Part shown: one piece after another, positions 1 to 12,631 of the stretch
Layout: every line of letters begins with the position of its first letter
How positions within the stretch are numbered: position 1 is the stretch's first letter
Assembly (NCBI RefSeq): GCF_029227915.1
Contig: NC_079876.1
Span: 994,001-1,058,000, forward strand
Direction of reading: 5' to 3'
Origin: Hydractinia symbiolongicarpus
Lineage: Eukaryota > Cnidaria > Hydrozoa > Anthoathecata > Hydractiniidae
DNA: 64,000 nucleotides
The notes under the pieces: generated by a model
The model's database searches: none
Seen by the model: the letters and a program-made list of their open reading frames with translations, nothing else
What the model was told of the DNA's origin: nothing
Made by a program: the position numbers and the translations under genes

Positions 1-673
1 CAGCCCGTATAGTCAACAGTATACAAAGAAAGTACCCAGGGTGTAAACTCATTTACCGAACGATTTTTTAAATTATTTTTCACCACTAAAACGCATGAGA
101 CTTGTAGTTTTCAAAAATGTTTTCATTTTTGATGAGACGCTGAATAAAAGAAGTTTAATTGCCGCCAAACCAAAACCCGCGACTTCCTGTAAATCCCGGA
201 CTCGCCCCGTATAGTCAAAAGTATACAAAGAAAGTACCCAGGGAGTAAACTCATTTCCCGAACGATTTTTTAAATTAATTTTCACCACTAAAACGCATGA
301 GACTTGTAGTTTTCAGAAATGTTTTCATTTTTGATGAGACGCTTAATGAAAGTTGTTTAATCGACGGCAAACGAAAACCCGCGATTTCCCGTAAATACCG
401 GGCTTAGCCCGTATAGTCGAATGTATACAAAGAAAGTACCCTGTGAGTAAATCATTTCCCGAACGAATTTTTAAATTATCTTTTCACCACTAAAACGCAT
501 GAGACTTGTAGTTTTCAGAAATGTTTTCATTTTTGATGAGACGCTTAATAAAAGTGGTTTAATCGCCGGCAAACGAAAACCCGCGATTTCCCGTAAATCC
601 CGGGCTTGGCCCGTATAGTCGAATGTATACAAAGAAAGTACCCAGAGAGTAAACTCATTTCCCGAACGATTTT
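1..673. repeat. Satellite, three-monomer register
   Basis: Monomers in the order M6-like, M1-like, M2-like. The next three monomers (674 to about 1280) repeat this order at an offset of about 607 bp. GTCAACAG at 11 is a left-edge variant shared with positions near 1630, 2645, 6087, 6898, 7507 and 10950. Nothing else is seen here. Confidence 0.75.
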
Positions 674-2699
674 TTAAATTTTTTTTTCACCACTAAAACG
701 CATGAGACTTGTAGTTTTTAAAAATGTTTTCATTTTTGATGAGACGCTGAATAAAAGACGTTTAATTGCCGCCAAACGAAAACCCGCGACTTCCCGTAAA
801 TCCCGGACTCGGCCCGTATAGTCAAAAGTATACAAAGAAAGTACCCAGGGAGTAAACTCATTTCCCGAACGATTTTTTAAAATAATTTTCACCACTAAAA
901 CGCATGAGACTTGTAGTTTTCAGAAATGTTTTCATTTTTGATGAGACGCTTAATGAAAGTTGTTTAATCGACGGCAAACGAAAACCCGCGATTTCCCGTA
1001 AATACCGGGCTTGGCCCGTATAGTCGAATGTATACAAAGAAAGTACCCTGTGAGTAAACTCGTTTCCCGAACGAATTTTTAAATTATCTTTTCACCTCTA
1101 AAACGCATGAGACTTGTAGTTTTCAGAAATGTTTTCATTTTTGATAAGACGCTTAATAAAAGTGGTTTAATCGCCGGCAAACGAAAACCCGCGATTTCCC
1201 GTAAATCCCGGGCTTGGCCCGTATAGTCGAATGTATACAAAGAAAGTACCCAGAGAGTAAACTCATTTCCCGAACGATTTTTTAAATTTTTTATTCACCA
1301 TTAAAACGCATGAGACTTGTAGTTTTCAAAAATGTTTTCATTTTTGATGAGACGCTTAATGAAAGAGGTTTCATCGCCGGCAAACGAAAACCCGCGATTT
1401 CCCGTAAATCCTGGGCTTGGCCCGTATAGTCGAATGTATACAAAGAAAGTACTCTGTGAGTAAACTCATTTCCAGAACGATTTTTTAATTTATCTTTTCA
1501 ACACTAAAACGCATGAGACTTGTAGTTTTCAAAAATGTTTTCATTTTTGATGAGACGCTAAATAAAAGAAGTTTAATCGCTGGCAAACGAAAACCCGCGA
1601 CTTCCCGTAAATCCCGGACTCAGCCCGTATAGTCAACAGTATACAAAGAAAGTACCCAGGGTGTAAACTCATTTCCCGAACGATTTTTTAAATTATTTTT
1701 TCACCACTAAAACGCATGAGACTTATAGTTTTCAAAAAATTTTTCATTTTTGATCAGACGCTGAATAAAAGAAGTTTAATTGCCGCCAAACGAAAACCCG
1801 CGACTTCCCGTAAATCCCGGACTCGGCCCGTATAGTCAAAAGTATACAAAGAAAGTACCCAGGGAGTAAACTCATTTCCCGAACGATTTTTTTAAATTAT
1901 TTTCACCACTAAAACGCATGAGACTTGTAGTTTTCAGAAATGTTTTCATTTTTGATGAGACGCTTAATGAAAGTTGTTTAATCGACGGCAAACGAAAACC
2001 CGCGATTTCCCGTAAATACCGGCCTCGCCCGTATAGTCGAATGTATACAAAGAAAGTACCCTGTGAGTAAACTCATTTCCCGAACGAATTTTTAAATTAT
2101 CTTTTCACCACTAAAACGCATGAGACTTGTAGTTTTCAGAAATGTTTTCATTTTTGATGAGACGCTTAATAAAAGTGGTTTAATCGCCGGCAAACGAAAA
2201 CCCGCGATTTCCCGTAAATCCCAGGCTTGGCCCGTATAGTCGAATGTATACAAAGAAAGTACCCAGAGAGTAAACTCATTTCCCGAACGATTTTTTAAAT
2301 TTTTTATTCACCACTAAAACGCATGAGACTTGTAGTTTTCAAAAATGTTTTCATTTTTGATGAGACGCTTAATGAAAGAGGTTTAATCGCCGGCAAACGA
2401 AAACCCGCGATTTCCCGTAAATCCTGGGCTTGGCCCGTATAGTCGAATGTATACAAAGAAAGTACTCTGTGAGTAAACTCATTTCCAGAACGATTTTTTA
2501 ATTTATTTTTTCAACACTAAAACGCATGAGACTTGTAGTTTTCAAAAATGTTTTCATTTTTGATGAGACGCTGAATAAAAGAAGTTTAATCGCTGGCAAA
2601 CGAAAACCCGCGACTTCCCGTAAATCCCGGACTCAGCCCGTATAGTCAACAGTATACAAAGAAAGTACCCAGGGTGTAAACTCATTTCCCGAACGATTT
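674..2699. repeat. 5-mer higher-order repeat, ~1013 bp x 2
   Basis: Two consecutive five-monomer units match at 1013-1014 bp: tcgacggc at 968 and 1982, actctgtgag at 1451 and 2464. The second copy diverges near 2700 (acaaattaatatttcacc). Nothing else is seen in it. Confidence 0.85.
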
Positions 2700-3137
2700 T
2701 ACAAATTAATATTTCACCACTAAAGCCCATGAGACTTGTAGTATTTAAAGATATTTTCATTTTTGATGAGACGCTGAATAAAAGAAGTTTAATCGCCGGC
2801 AAACGAAAACCCGCGACTTCCCGTAAATCCCGGACTCAGCCCGTTTAGTCAAAAGTATACAAAGAAAGTACCCAGGGAGTAAACTCATTTCCCGAACGAT
2901 TTTTTAAATTATTTTTCACCACTAAAACGCATGAGACTTGCAGTTTTCAAAAATGTTTTCATTTTTGATGAGACGCTTAATAAAAGAGGTTTAATCGCCG
3001 GCAAACGAAATCCCGCGTTTTCCCGTAAATCCGGGGCTTGGCCCGTATAGTCGAATGTATACAAAGAAAGTACCCAGGGAGTAAACTCATTTCCCGAACG
3101 ATTTTTTAATATTTTTTTTCACCACTAAAACGCATTA
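2700..3137. repeat. Satellite monomers, no clear higher-order unit
   Basis: About two monomers of mixed class between two 5-mer blocks, including a variant where catgagac has become cattagac. No other element is seen. Confidence 0.75.
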
Positions 3138-5173
3138 GACTTGTAGTTTTCAAAAATGTTTTCATTTTTGATGAGACGCTGAATAAAAGAAGTTTAATCG
3201 CCGGCAAACGAAAACCTGCGATTTCCCGTAAATCCCGAGTCGGCCCGTATAGTCAAAAGTATACAAAGAAAGTACCCAGGGTGAAAACTCATTTCCCGAA
3301 CGATTTTTTAAATTATTATTTCACCACTAAAGCCCATGAGATTTGTAGTATTTAAAGATATTTTCATTTTTGATGAGACGCTGAATAAAAGAAGTTTAAT
3401 CGCCGGCAAACGAAAACCTGCGATTTCCCGTAAATCCCGAGTCGGCCCGTATAGTCAAAAGTATACAAAGAAAGTACCCAAGGTGTAAACTCATTTCCCG
3501 AACGATTTTTTAAATTATTTTTTCACCACTAAAACGCATGAGACTTGTAGTTTTCAAAAATGTTTTTATTTTTGATGAGACGCTGAATAAAAGAAGTTTA
3601 ATCGCCGGCAAACGAAAACCTGCGATTTCCCGTAAGTCCCGGACTCGGCCCGTATAGTCAAAAGTATACAAAGAAAGTACCCGGGGTGTAAACTCATTTC
3701 CTGAACGATTTTTTAAATTATTATTACACCACTAAAGCCCATGAGACTTGTAGTTTTTAAAAATGTTTTCATTTTTGATGAGACGCTGAATAAAAGAAGT
3801 TTAATTGCCGCCAAACGGAAACCCGCGACTTCCTGTAAATCCCGGACTCCCCCGTATAGTCAAAAGTATACAAAGAAAGTACCCATGGAGTAAACTCATT
3901 TCCCGAACGATTTTTTAAATTAATTTTCACCACTAAAACGCATGAGACTTGTAGTTTTCAGAAATGTTTTCTTTTTTGATGAGACGCTTAATGAAAGTTG
4001 TTTAATCGACGGCAAACGAAAACCCGCGATTTCCCGTAAATACCGGGCTTAGCCCGTATGGTCGAATGTATACAAAGAAAGTACCCTGTGAGTAAATCAT
4101 TTCCCGAACGAATTTTTAAATTATCTTTTCACCACTAAAACGCATGAGACTTGTAGTTTTCAAAAATGTTTTCATTTTTGATGAGACGCTGAATAAAAGA
4201 AGTTTAATCGCCGGCAAACGAAAACCTGCGATTTCCCGTAAATCCCGAGTCGGCCCGTATAGTCAAAAGTATACAAAGAAAGTACCCAGGGTGAAAACTC
4301 ATTTCCCGAACGATTTTTTAAATTATTATTTCACCACTAAAGCCCATGAGATTTGTAGTATTTAAAGATATTTTCATTTTTGATGAGACGCTGAATAAAA
4401 GAAGTTTAATCGCCGGCAAACGAAAACCTGCGATTTCCCGTAAATCCCGAGTCGGCCCGTATAGTCAAAAGTATACAAAGAAAGTACCCAAGGTGTAAAC
4501 TCATTTCCCGAACGATTTTTTAAATTATTTTTTCACCACTAAAACGCATGAGACTTGTAGTTTTCAAAAATGTTTTTATTTTTGATGAGACGCTGAATAA
4601 AAGAAGTTTAATCGCCGGCAAACGAAAACCTGCGATTTCCCGTAAGTCCCGGACTCGGCCCGTATAGTCAAAAGTATACAAAGAAAGTACCCGGGGTGTA
4701 AACTCATTTCCTGAACGATTTTTTAAATTATTATTACACCACTAAAGCCCATGAGACTTGTAGTTTTTAAAAATGTTTTCATTTTTGATGAGACGCTGAA
4801 TAAAAGAAGTTTAATTGCCGCCAAACGGAAACCCGCGACTTCCTGTAAATCCCGGACTCGCCCCGTATAGTCAAAAGTATACAAAGAAAGTACCCATGGA
4901 GTAAACTCATTTCCCGAACGATTTTTTAAATTAATTTTCACCACTAAAACGCATGAGACTTGTAGTTTTCAGAAATGTTTTCTTTTTTGATGAGAGGCTT
5001 AATGAAAGTTGTTTAATCGACGGCAAACGAAAACCCGCGATTTCCCGTAAATACCGGGCTTAGCCCGTATGGTCGAATGTATACAAAGAAAGTACCCTGT
5101 GAGTAAATCATTTCCCGAACGAATTTTTAAATTATCTTTTCACCACTAAAACGCATGAGACTTGTAGTTTTCA
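3138..5173. repeat. 5-mer higher-order repeat, 1010 bp x 2
   Basis: Two nearly identical units at an offset of 1010-1011 bp. Shared private variants: gtgaaaactc at 3281 and 4291, tgtttttatt at 3561 and 4571, acccatgg at 3881 and 4892, gtatggtcg near 4056 and 5067. A one-base difference (ggactccccc versus ggactcgcccc) accounts for the change in offset. Copies begin to differ at caaaaatg (4161) versus cagaaatg (5172). Confidence 0.9.
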
Positions 5174-7299
5174 GAAATGTTTTCATTTTTGATGAGACGC
5201 TGAATAAAAGAAGTTTAATTGCCGCCAAACGAAAACCCGCGACTTCCCGTAAATCCCGGACTCGGCCCGTATAGTCAAAAGTATACAAAGAAAGTACCCA
5301 GGGAGTAAACTCATTTCCCGAACGATTTTTTAAATTAATTTTCACCACTAAAACGCATGAGACTTGTAGTTTTCAGAAATGTTTTCATTTTTGATGAGAC
5401 GCTTAATGAAAGTTGTTTAATCGACGGCAAACGAAAACCCGCGATTTCCCGTAAATACCAGGCTTGGCCCGTATAGTCGAATGTATACAAAGAAAGTACC
5501 CTGTGAGTAAACTCATTTCCCGAACGAATTTTTAAATTATCTTTTCACCACTAAAACGCATGAGACTTGTAGTTTTCAGAAATGTTTTCATTTTTGATGA
5601 GACGCTTAATAAAAGTGGTTTAATCGCCGGCAAACGAAAACCCGCGATTTCCCGTAAATCCCGGGCTTGGCCCGTATAGTCGAATGTATACAAAGAAAGT
5701 ACCCAGAGAGTAAACTCATTTCCCGAACGATTTTTTAAATTTTTTATTCACCACTAAAACGCATGAGACTTGTAGTTTTCAAAAATGTTTTCATTTTTGA
5801 TGAGACGCTTAATGAAAGAGGTTTAATCGCCGGCAAACGAAAACCCGCGATTTCCCGTAAATCCTGGGCTTGGCCCGTATAGTCGAATGTATACAAAGAA
5901 AGTACTCTATGAGTAAACTCATTTCCAGAACGATTTTTTAATTTATTTTTTCAACACTAAAACGCATGAGACTTGTAGTTTTCAAAAATGTTTTCATTTT
6001 TGATGAGACGCTGAATAAAAGAAGTTTAATCGCTGGCAAACGAAAACCCGCGACTTCCCGTAAATCCCGGACTCAGCCCGTATAGTCAACAGTATACAAA
6101 GAAAGTACCCAGGTTGTAAACTCATTTCCCGAACGATTTTTTAAATTATTTTTTCACCACTAAAACGCATGAGACTTATAGTTTTCAAAAATTTTTTCAT
6201 TTTTGATGAGACGCTGAATAAAAGAAGTTTAATTGCCGCAAAACGAAAACCCGCGACTTCCCGTAAATCTCGGACTCGGCCCGTATAGTCAAAAGTATAC
6301 AAAGAAAGTACCCAGGGAGTAAACTCATTTCCCGAACGATTTTTTAAATTAATTTTCACCACTAAAACCCATCAGACTTGTAGTTTTCAGAAATGTTTTC
6401 ATTTTTGATGAGACGCCTAATGAAAGTTGTTTAATCGACGGCAAACGAAAACCCGCGATTTCCCGTAAATACCGGGCTTGGCCCGTATAGTCGAATGTAT
6501 ACAAAGAAAGTACCCTGTGAGTAAACTCATTTCCCGAACGAATTTTTAAATTATCTTTTCACCACTAAAACGCATGAGACTTGTAGTTTTCAGAAATGTT
6601 TTCATTTTTGATGAGACGCTTAATAAAAGTGGTTTAATCGCCGGCAAACAAAAACCCGCGATTTCCCGTAAATCCCGGGCTTGGCCCGTATAGTCGAATG
6701 TATACAAAGAAAGTACCCAGAGAGTAAACTCATTTCCCGAACGATTTTTTAATTTATTTTTTCAACACTAAAACGCATGAGACTTGTAGTTTTCAAAAAT
6801 GTTTTCATTTTTGATGAGACGCTAAATAAAAGAAGTTTAATCGCTGGCAAACGAAAACCCGCGACTTCCCGTAAATCCCGGACTCAGCCCGTATAGTCAA
6901 CAGTATACAAAGAAAGTACCCAGGGTGTAAACTCATTTCCCGAACGATTTTTTAAATTATTTTTTCACCACTAAAACGCATGAGACTTGTAGTTTTCAAA
7001 AATTTTTTCATTTTTGATGAGACGCTGAATAAAAGAAGTTTAATCGCCGGCAAACGAAAACCTGCGATTTCCCGTAAGTCCCGGACTCGGCCCGTATAGT
7101 CAAAAGTATATAAAGAAAGTACCCGGCGTGTAAACTCATTTCCCGAACGATTTTTTAAATTATTATTTCACCACTAAAGCCCATGAGACTTGTAGTTTTT
7201 AAAACTGTTTTCATTTTTGATGAGACGCTGAATAAAAGAAGTTTAATTGCCGGCAAACGAAAACCCGCGACTTCCCGTAAATCCCGGACACGGCCCGTA
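5174..7299. repeat. Satellite segment duplicating the first 5-mer domain
   Basis: From about 5127 to 6735 the monomer order and private variants match about 674-2282 at an offset of 4453 bp, 22 monomers. This is a long-range segmental copy within the array. Monomers after 6735 are a mixture of M3-, M4- and M5-like types. Nothing else is seen. Confidence 0.75.
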
Positions 7300-10200
7300 T
7301 AGTCAAAAGTATACAAAGAAAGTACCCAGGGAGTAAACTCATTTCCCGAACGATTTTTTAAATTATTATTTCACCACTAAAGCCCATGAGACTTGTAGTT
7401 TTCAAAAATGTTTTCATTTTTGATGAGACGCTGAATAAAAGAAGTTTAATCGCTGGCAAACGAAAACCCGCGACTTCCCGTAAATCCCGGATTCAGCCCG
7501 TATAGTCAACAGTATACAAAGAAAGTACCCAGGGTGTAAACTCATTTCCCGAACGATTTTTTAAATTATTTTTTCACCACTAAAACGCATGGGACTTGTA
7601 GTTTTCAAAAATGTTTTCATTTTTGATGAGACGCTGAATAAAAGAAGTTTAATCGCCGGCAAACGAAAACCTGCGACTTCCCGTAAGTCCCGGACTCGGC
7701 CCGTATAGTCAAAAGTATACAAAGAAAGTACCCGGGGTGTAAACTCATTTCCCGAACGATTTTTTAAATTATTATTTCACCACTAAAGCCCATGAGACTT
7801 GTAGTTTTTAAAACTGTTTTCATTTTTGATGAGACGCTGAATAAAAGAAGTTTAATTGCCGGCAAACGAAAACCCGCGACTTCCCGTAAATCCCGAGTCG
7901 GCCCGTATAATCAAAAGTATACAAAGAAAGTACCCAGGGTGTAAACTCATTTGCCGAACGATTTTACAAGTTATTATTTCACCACTAAAGCCCATGAGAC
8001 TTGTAGTATTTAAAGATATTTTCATTTTTGATGAGACGCTGAATAAAAGAAGTTTAATCGCCGGCAAACGAAAACCCGCGACTTCCCGTAAATCCCGGAC
8101 TCAGCCCGTATAGTCAAAAGTATACAAAGAAAGTACCCAGGGAGTAAACTCATTTCTCGAACGATTTTTTAAATTATTTTTTCACCACTAAAACGCATGA
8201 GACTTGCAGTTTTCAAAAATGTTTTCAATTTTGATGAGACGCTTAATAAAAGAGGTTTAATCGCCGGCAAACGAAATCCTGCGATTTCCCGTAAATCCCG
8301 GGCTTGGCCCGTATAGTCGAATGTATACAAAGAAAGTACCCAGGGAGTAAACTCATTTCCCGAACGATTTTTTAAATTTTTTTTTCACCACTAAAACGCA
8401 TTAGACTTGTAGTTTTCAAAAATGTTTTCATTTTTGATGAGACGCTTAATGAAAGAGGTTTAATCGCCGGCAAACGAAAACCCGCGATTTCCCGTAAATC
8501 CCGGGCTTGGCCCGTATAGTCGAATGTATACAAAGAAAGTACCCTGTGAGTAAACTCATTTCCAGAACGACTTTTTAATTTATTTTTTCAACACTAAAAC
8601 GCATGAGACTTGTAGTTTTCAAAAATGTTTTCATTTTTGATGAGACGCTGAAAAAAAGAAGTTTAATCGCCGGCAAACGAAAACCTGCGATTTCCCGTAA
8701 ATTCGGAGTCGGCCCGTATAGTCAAAAGTATACAAAGAAAGTACCCAGGGTGTAAACTCATTTCCCGAACGATTTTTTAAATTATTATTTCACCACTAAA
8801 GCCCATGAGACTTGTAGTATTTAAAGATATTTTCATTTTTGATGAGACGCTGAATAAAAGAAGTTTAATCGCGGCCAAACGAAAACCCGCGACTTCCCGT
8901 AAATCCCGGACTCAGCCCGTATAGTCAAAAGTATACAAAGAAAGTACCCAGGGAGTAAACTCATTTCCCGAACGATTTTTTAAATTATTTTTTCACCACT
9001 AAAACGCATGAGACTTGTAGTTTCCAAAAATGTTTTCATTTTTGATGAAACGCTGAATAAAAGAAGTTTAATCGCCGGCAAACGAAAACCTGCGATTTGC
9101 CGTAAATCCCGAGTCGGCCCGTATAGTCAAAAGTATACAAAGAAAGTACCCAGGGTGTAAACTCATTTCCCGAACGATTTTTTAAATTATTATTTCACCA
9201 CTAAAGCCCATGAGACTTGTAGTATTTAAAGATATTTTCGTTTTTGATGAGACGCTGAATAAAAGAAGTTTAATCGCCGGCAAACGAAAACCCGCGACTT
9301 CCCGTAAATCCCGGACTCAGCCCGTATAGTCAAAAGTATACAAAGAAAGTACCCAGGGATTAAACTCATTTCTCGAACGATTTTTTAAATTATTTTTTCA
9401 CCACTAAAACGCATGAGACTTGCAGTTTTCAAAAATTTTTTCAATTTTGATGAGACGCTTAATAAAAGAGGTTTAATCGCCGGCAAACGAAATCCTGCGA
9501 TTTCCCGTAAATCCCGGGCTTGGCCCGTATAGTCGAATGTATACAAAGAAAGTACCCAGGGAGTAAACTCATTTCCCGAACGATTTTTTAAATTTTTTTT
9601 TCACCACTAAAACGCATTAGACTTGTAGTTTTCAAAAATGTTTTCATTTTTGATGAGACGCTTAATGAAAGAGGTTTAATCGCCGGCAAACGAAAACCCG
9701 CGATTTCCCGTAAATCCCGGGCTTGGCCCGTATAGTCGAATGTATACAAAGAAAGTACCCTGTGAGTAAACTCATTTCCAGAACGACTTTTTAATTTATT
9801 TTTTCAACACTAAAACGCATGAGACTTGTAGTTTTCAAAAATGTTTTCATTTTTGATGAGACGCTGAATAAAAGAAGTTTAATCGCCGGCAAACGAAAAC
9901 CTGCGATTTCCCGTAAATCCCGAGTCGGCCCGTATAGTCAAAAGTATACAAAGAAAGTACCCAGGGTGTAAACTCATTTCCCGAACGATTTTTTAAATTA
10001 TTATTTCACCACTAAAGCCCATGAGACTTGTAGTATTTAAAGATATTTTCATTTTTGATGAGACGCTGAATAAAAGAAGTTTAATCGCGGCCAAACGAAA
10101 ACCCGCGACTTCCCGTAAATCCCGGACTCAGCCCGTATAGTCAAAAGTATACAAAGAAAGTACCCAGGGAGTAAACTCATTTCCCGAACGATTTTTTAAA

Positions 10201-12631
10201 TTATTTTTTCACCACTAAAACGCATGAGACTTGTAGTTTCCAAAAATGTTTTCATTTTTGATGAAACGCTGAATAAAAGAAGTTTAATCGCCGGCAAACG
10301 AAAACCTGCGATTTGCCGTAAATCCCGAGTCGGCCCGTATAGTCAAAAGTATACAAAGAAAGTACCCAGGGTGTAAACTCATTTCCCGAACGATTTTTTA
10401 AATTATTATTTCACCACTAAAGCCCATGAGACTTGTAGTATTTAAAGATATTTTCGTTTTTGATGAGACGCTGAATAAAAGAAGTTTAATCGCGGCCAAA
10501 CAAAAACCCGCGACTTCCCGTAAATCCCGGACTCAGCCCGTATAGTCAAAAGTATACAAAGAAAGTACGCAGGGAGTAAACTCATTTCCCGAACGATTTT
10601 TTAAAAAAAATTTTCACCACTAAAACGCATGAGACTTGTAGTTTTCAAAAATGTTTTCATTTTCGATGAGACGCTGAATAAAAGAAGTTTAATCGCCGGC
10701 AAACAAAAACCTGCGATTTCCCGTAAGTCCCGGACTCGGCCCGTATAGTCAAAAGTATACAAAGAAAGTACCCAGGGAGTAAACTCATTTCCCGAACGAT
10801 TTTTTAAATTATTATTTCACCACTAAAGCCCATGAGACTTGTAGTTTTCAAAAATGTTTTCATTTTTGATGAGACGCTGAATAAAAGAAGTTTAATCGCT
10901 GGCAAACGAAAACCCGCGACTTCCCGTAAATCCCGGATTCAGCCCGTATAGTCAACAGTATACAAAGAAAGTACCCAGGGTGTAAACTCATTTCCCGAAC
11001 GATTTTTTAAATTATTTTTTCACCACTAAAACGCATGGGACTTGTAGTTTTCAAAAATGTTTTCATTTTTGATGATACGCTGAATAAAAGAAGTTTAATC
11101 GCCGGCAAACGAAAACCTGCGACTTCCCGTAAGTCCCGGACTCGGCCCGTATAGTCAAAAGTATACAAAGAAAGTACCCGGGGTGTAAACTCATTTCCCG
11201 AACGATTTTTTAAATTATTATTTCACCACTAAAGCCCATGAGACTTGTAGTTTTTAAAACTGTTTTCATTTTTGATGAGACGCTGAATAAAAGAAGTTTA
11301 ATTGCCGGCAAACGAAAACCCGCGACTTCCCGTAAATCCCGAGTCGGCCCGTATAATCAAAAGTATACAAAGAAAGTACCCAGGGTGTAAACTCATTTGC
11401 CGAACGATTTTACAAGTTATTATTTCACCACTAAAGCCCATGAGACTTGTAGTATTTAAAGATATTTTCATTTTTGATGAGACGCTGAATAAAAGAAGTT
11501 TAATCGCCGGCAAACGAAAACCCGCGACTTCCCGTAAATCCCGGACTCAGCCCGTATAGTCAAAAGTATACAAAGAAAGTACCCAGGGAGTAAACTCATT
11601 TCTCGAACGATTTTTTAAATTATTTTTTCACCACTAAAACGCATGAGACTTGCAGTTTTCAAAAATGTTTTCAATTTTGATGAGACGCTTAATAAAAGAG
11701 GTTTAATCGCCGGCAAACGAAATCCTGCGATTTCCCGTAAATCCCGGGCTTGGCCCGTATAGTCGAATGTATACAAAGAAAGTACCCAGGGAGTAAACTC
11801 ATTTCCCGAACGATTTTTTAAATTTTTTTTTCACCACTAAAACGCATTAGACTTGTAGTTTTCAAAAATGTTTTCATTTTTGATGAGACGCTTAATGAAA
11901 GAGGTTTAATCGCCGGCAAACGAAAACCCGCGATTTCCCGTAAATCCCGGTGTCCCGTATAGTCGAATGTATACAAAGAAAGTACCCTGTGAGTAAACTC
12001 ATTTCCAGAACGACTTTTTAATTTATTTTTTCAACACTAAAACGCATGAGACTTGTAGTTTTCAAAAATGTTTTCATTTTTGATGAGACGCTGAATAAAA
12101 GAAGTTTAATCGCCGGCAAACGAAAACCTGCGATTTCCCGTAAATCCCGAGTCGGCCCGTATAGTCAAAAGTATACAAAGAAAGTACCCAGGGTGTAAAC
12201 TCATTTCCCGAACGATTTTTTAAATTATTATTTCACCACTAAAGCCCATGAGACTTGTAGTATTTAAAGATATTTTCATTTTTGATGAGACGCTGAATAA
12301 AAGAAGTTTAATCGCGGCCAAACGAAAACCCGCGACTTCCCGTAAATCCCGGACTCAGCCCGTATAGTCAAAAGTATACAAAGAAAGTACCCAGGGAGTA
12401 AACTCATTTCCCGAACGATTTTTTAAATTATTTTTTCACCACTAAAACGCATGAGACTTGTAGTTTCCAAAAATGTTTTCATTTTTGATGAAACGCTGAA
12501 TAAAAGAAGTTTAATCGCCGGCAAACGAAAACCTGCGATTTGCCGTAAATCCCGAGTCGGCCCGTATAGTCAAAAGTATACAAAGAAAGTACCCAGGGTG
12601 TAAACTCATTTCCCGAACGATTTTTTAAATT
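7300..12631. repeat. Satellite domain with 17-mer and 11-mer offsets
   Basis: About 7330-8650 recurs at about 10776-12095 (offset 3446 bp, 17 monomers), shown by ggattcagcccg with GTCAACAG, gcatgggacttg and cccgtataatc. About 9240-10770 recurs at about 11468-12998 (offset 2228 bp, 11 monomers). The 6-mer duplication listed separately lies inside. One alpha monomer near 11950 reads cccggtgtcccg and has lost the hairpin. No gene is seen. Confidence 0.75.
7980..10485. repeat. 6-mer higher-order repeat, 1215 bp x 2
   Basis: Matches at 1215 bp: cgcggccaaacg at 8868 and 10083, tgatgaaacgctg at 9043 and 10258, gacttttt-aattta at 8570 and 9785. The first unit has cgccggcaaacg at about 9275 where the second has cgcggccaaac at about 10490, which sets the right edge. 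Confidence 0.85.

Noticed and set aside
73-288. Recurrent 60-91 codon open frames on the minus strand, found in many monomer pairs
   Set aside because: They recur with the satellite period, overlap open frames on the other strand, start and stop differently by monomer class, and match no recognisable family. They are products of the repeat sequence.
408-421. Canonical CENP-B box
   Set aside because: The spacer between TTCG and the central A is 3 bases, not 4, so it is reported only as box-like.
601-613. Rho-independent terminator
   Set aside because: The stem is only 5 bp, no T run follows it, and the context is eukaryotic satellite DNA.
7856-8113. Recurrent 85-codon plus-strand open frame (also at 11302, 14336, 16157, 20612 and elsewhere)
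   Set aside because: It arises where a one-base-shorter cccgagtcgg monomer removes the usual TAG and reads through into the next monomer. It overlaps a minus-strand frame almost completely and is copied only because the higher-order unit is copied.
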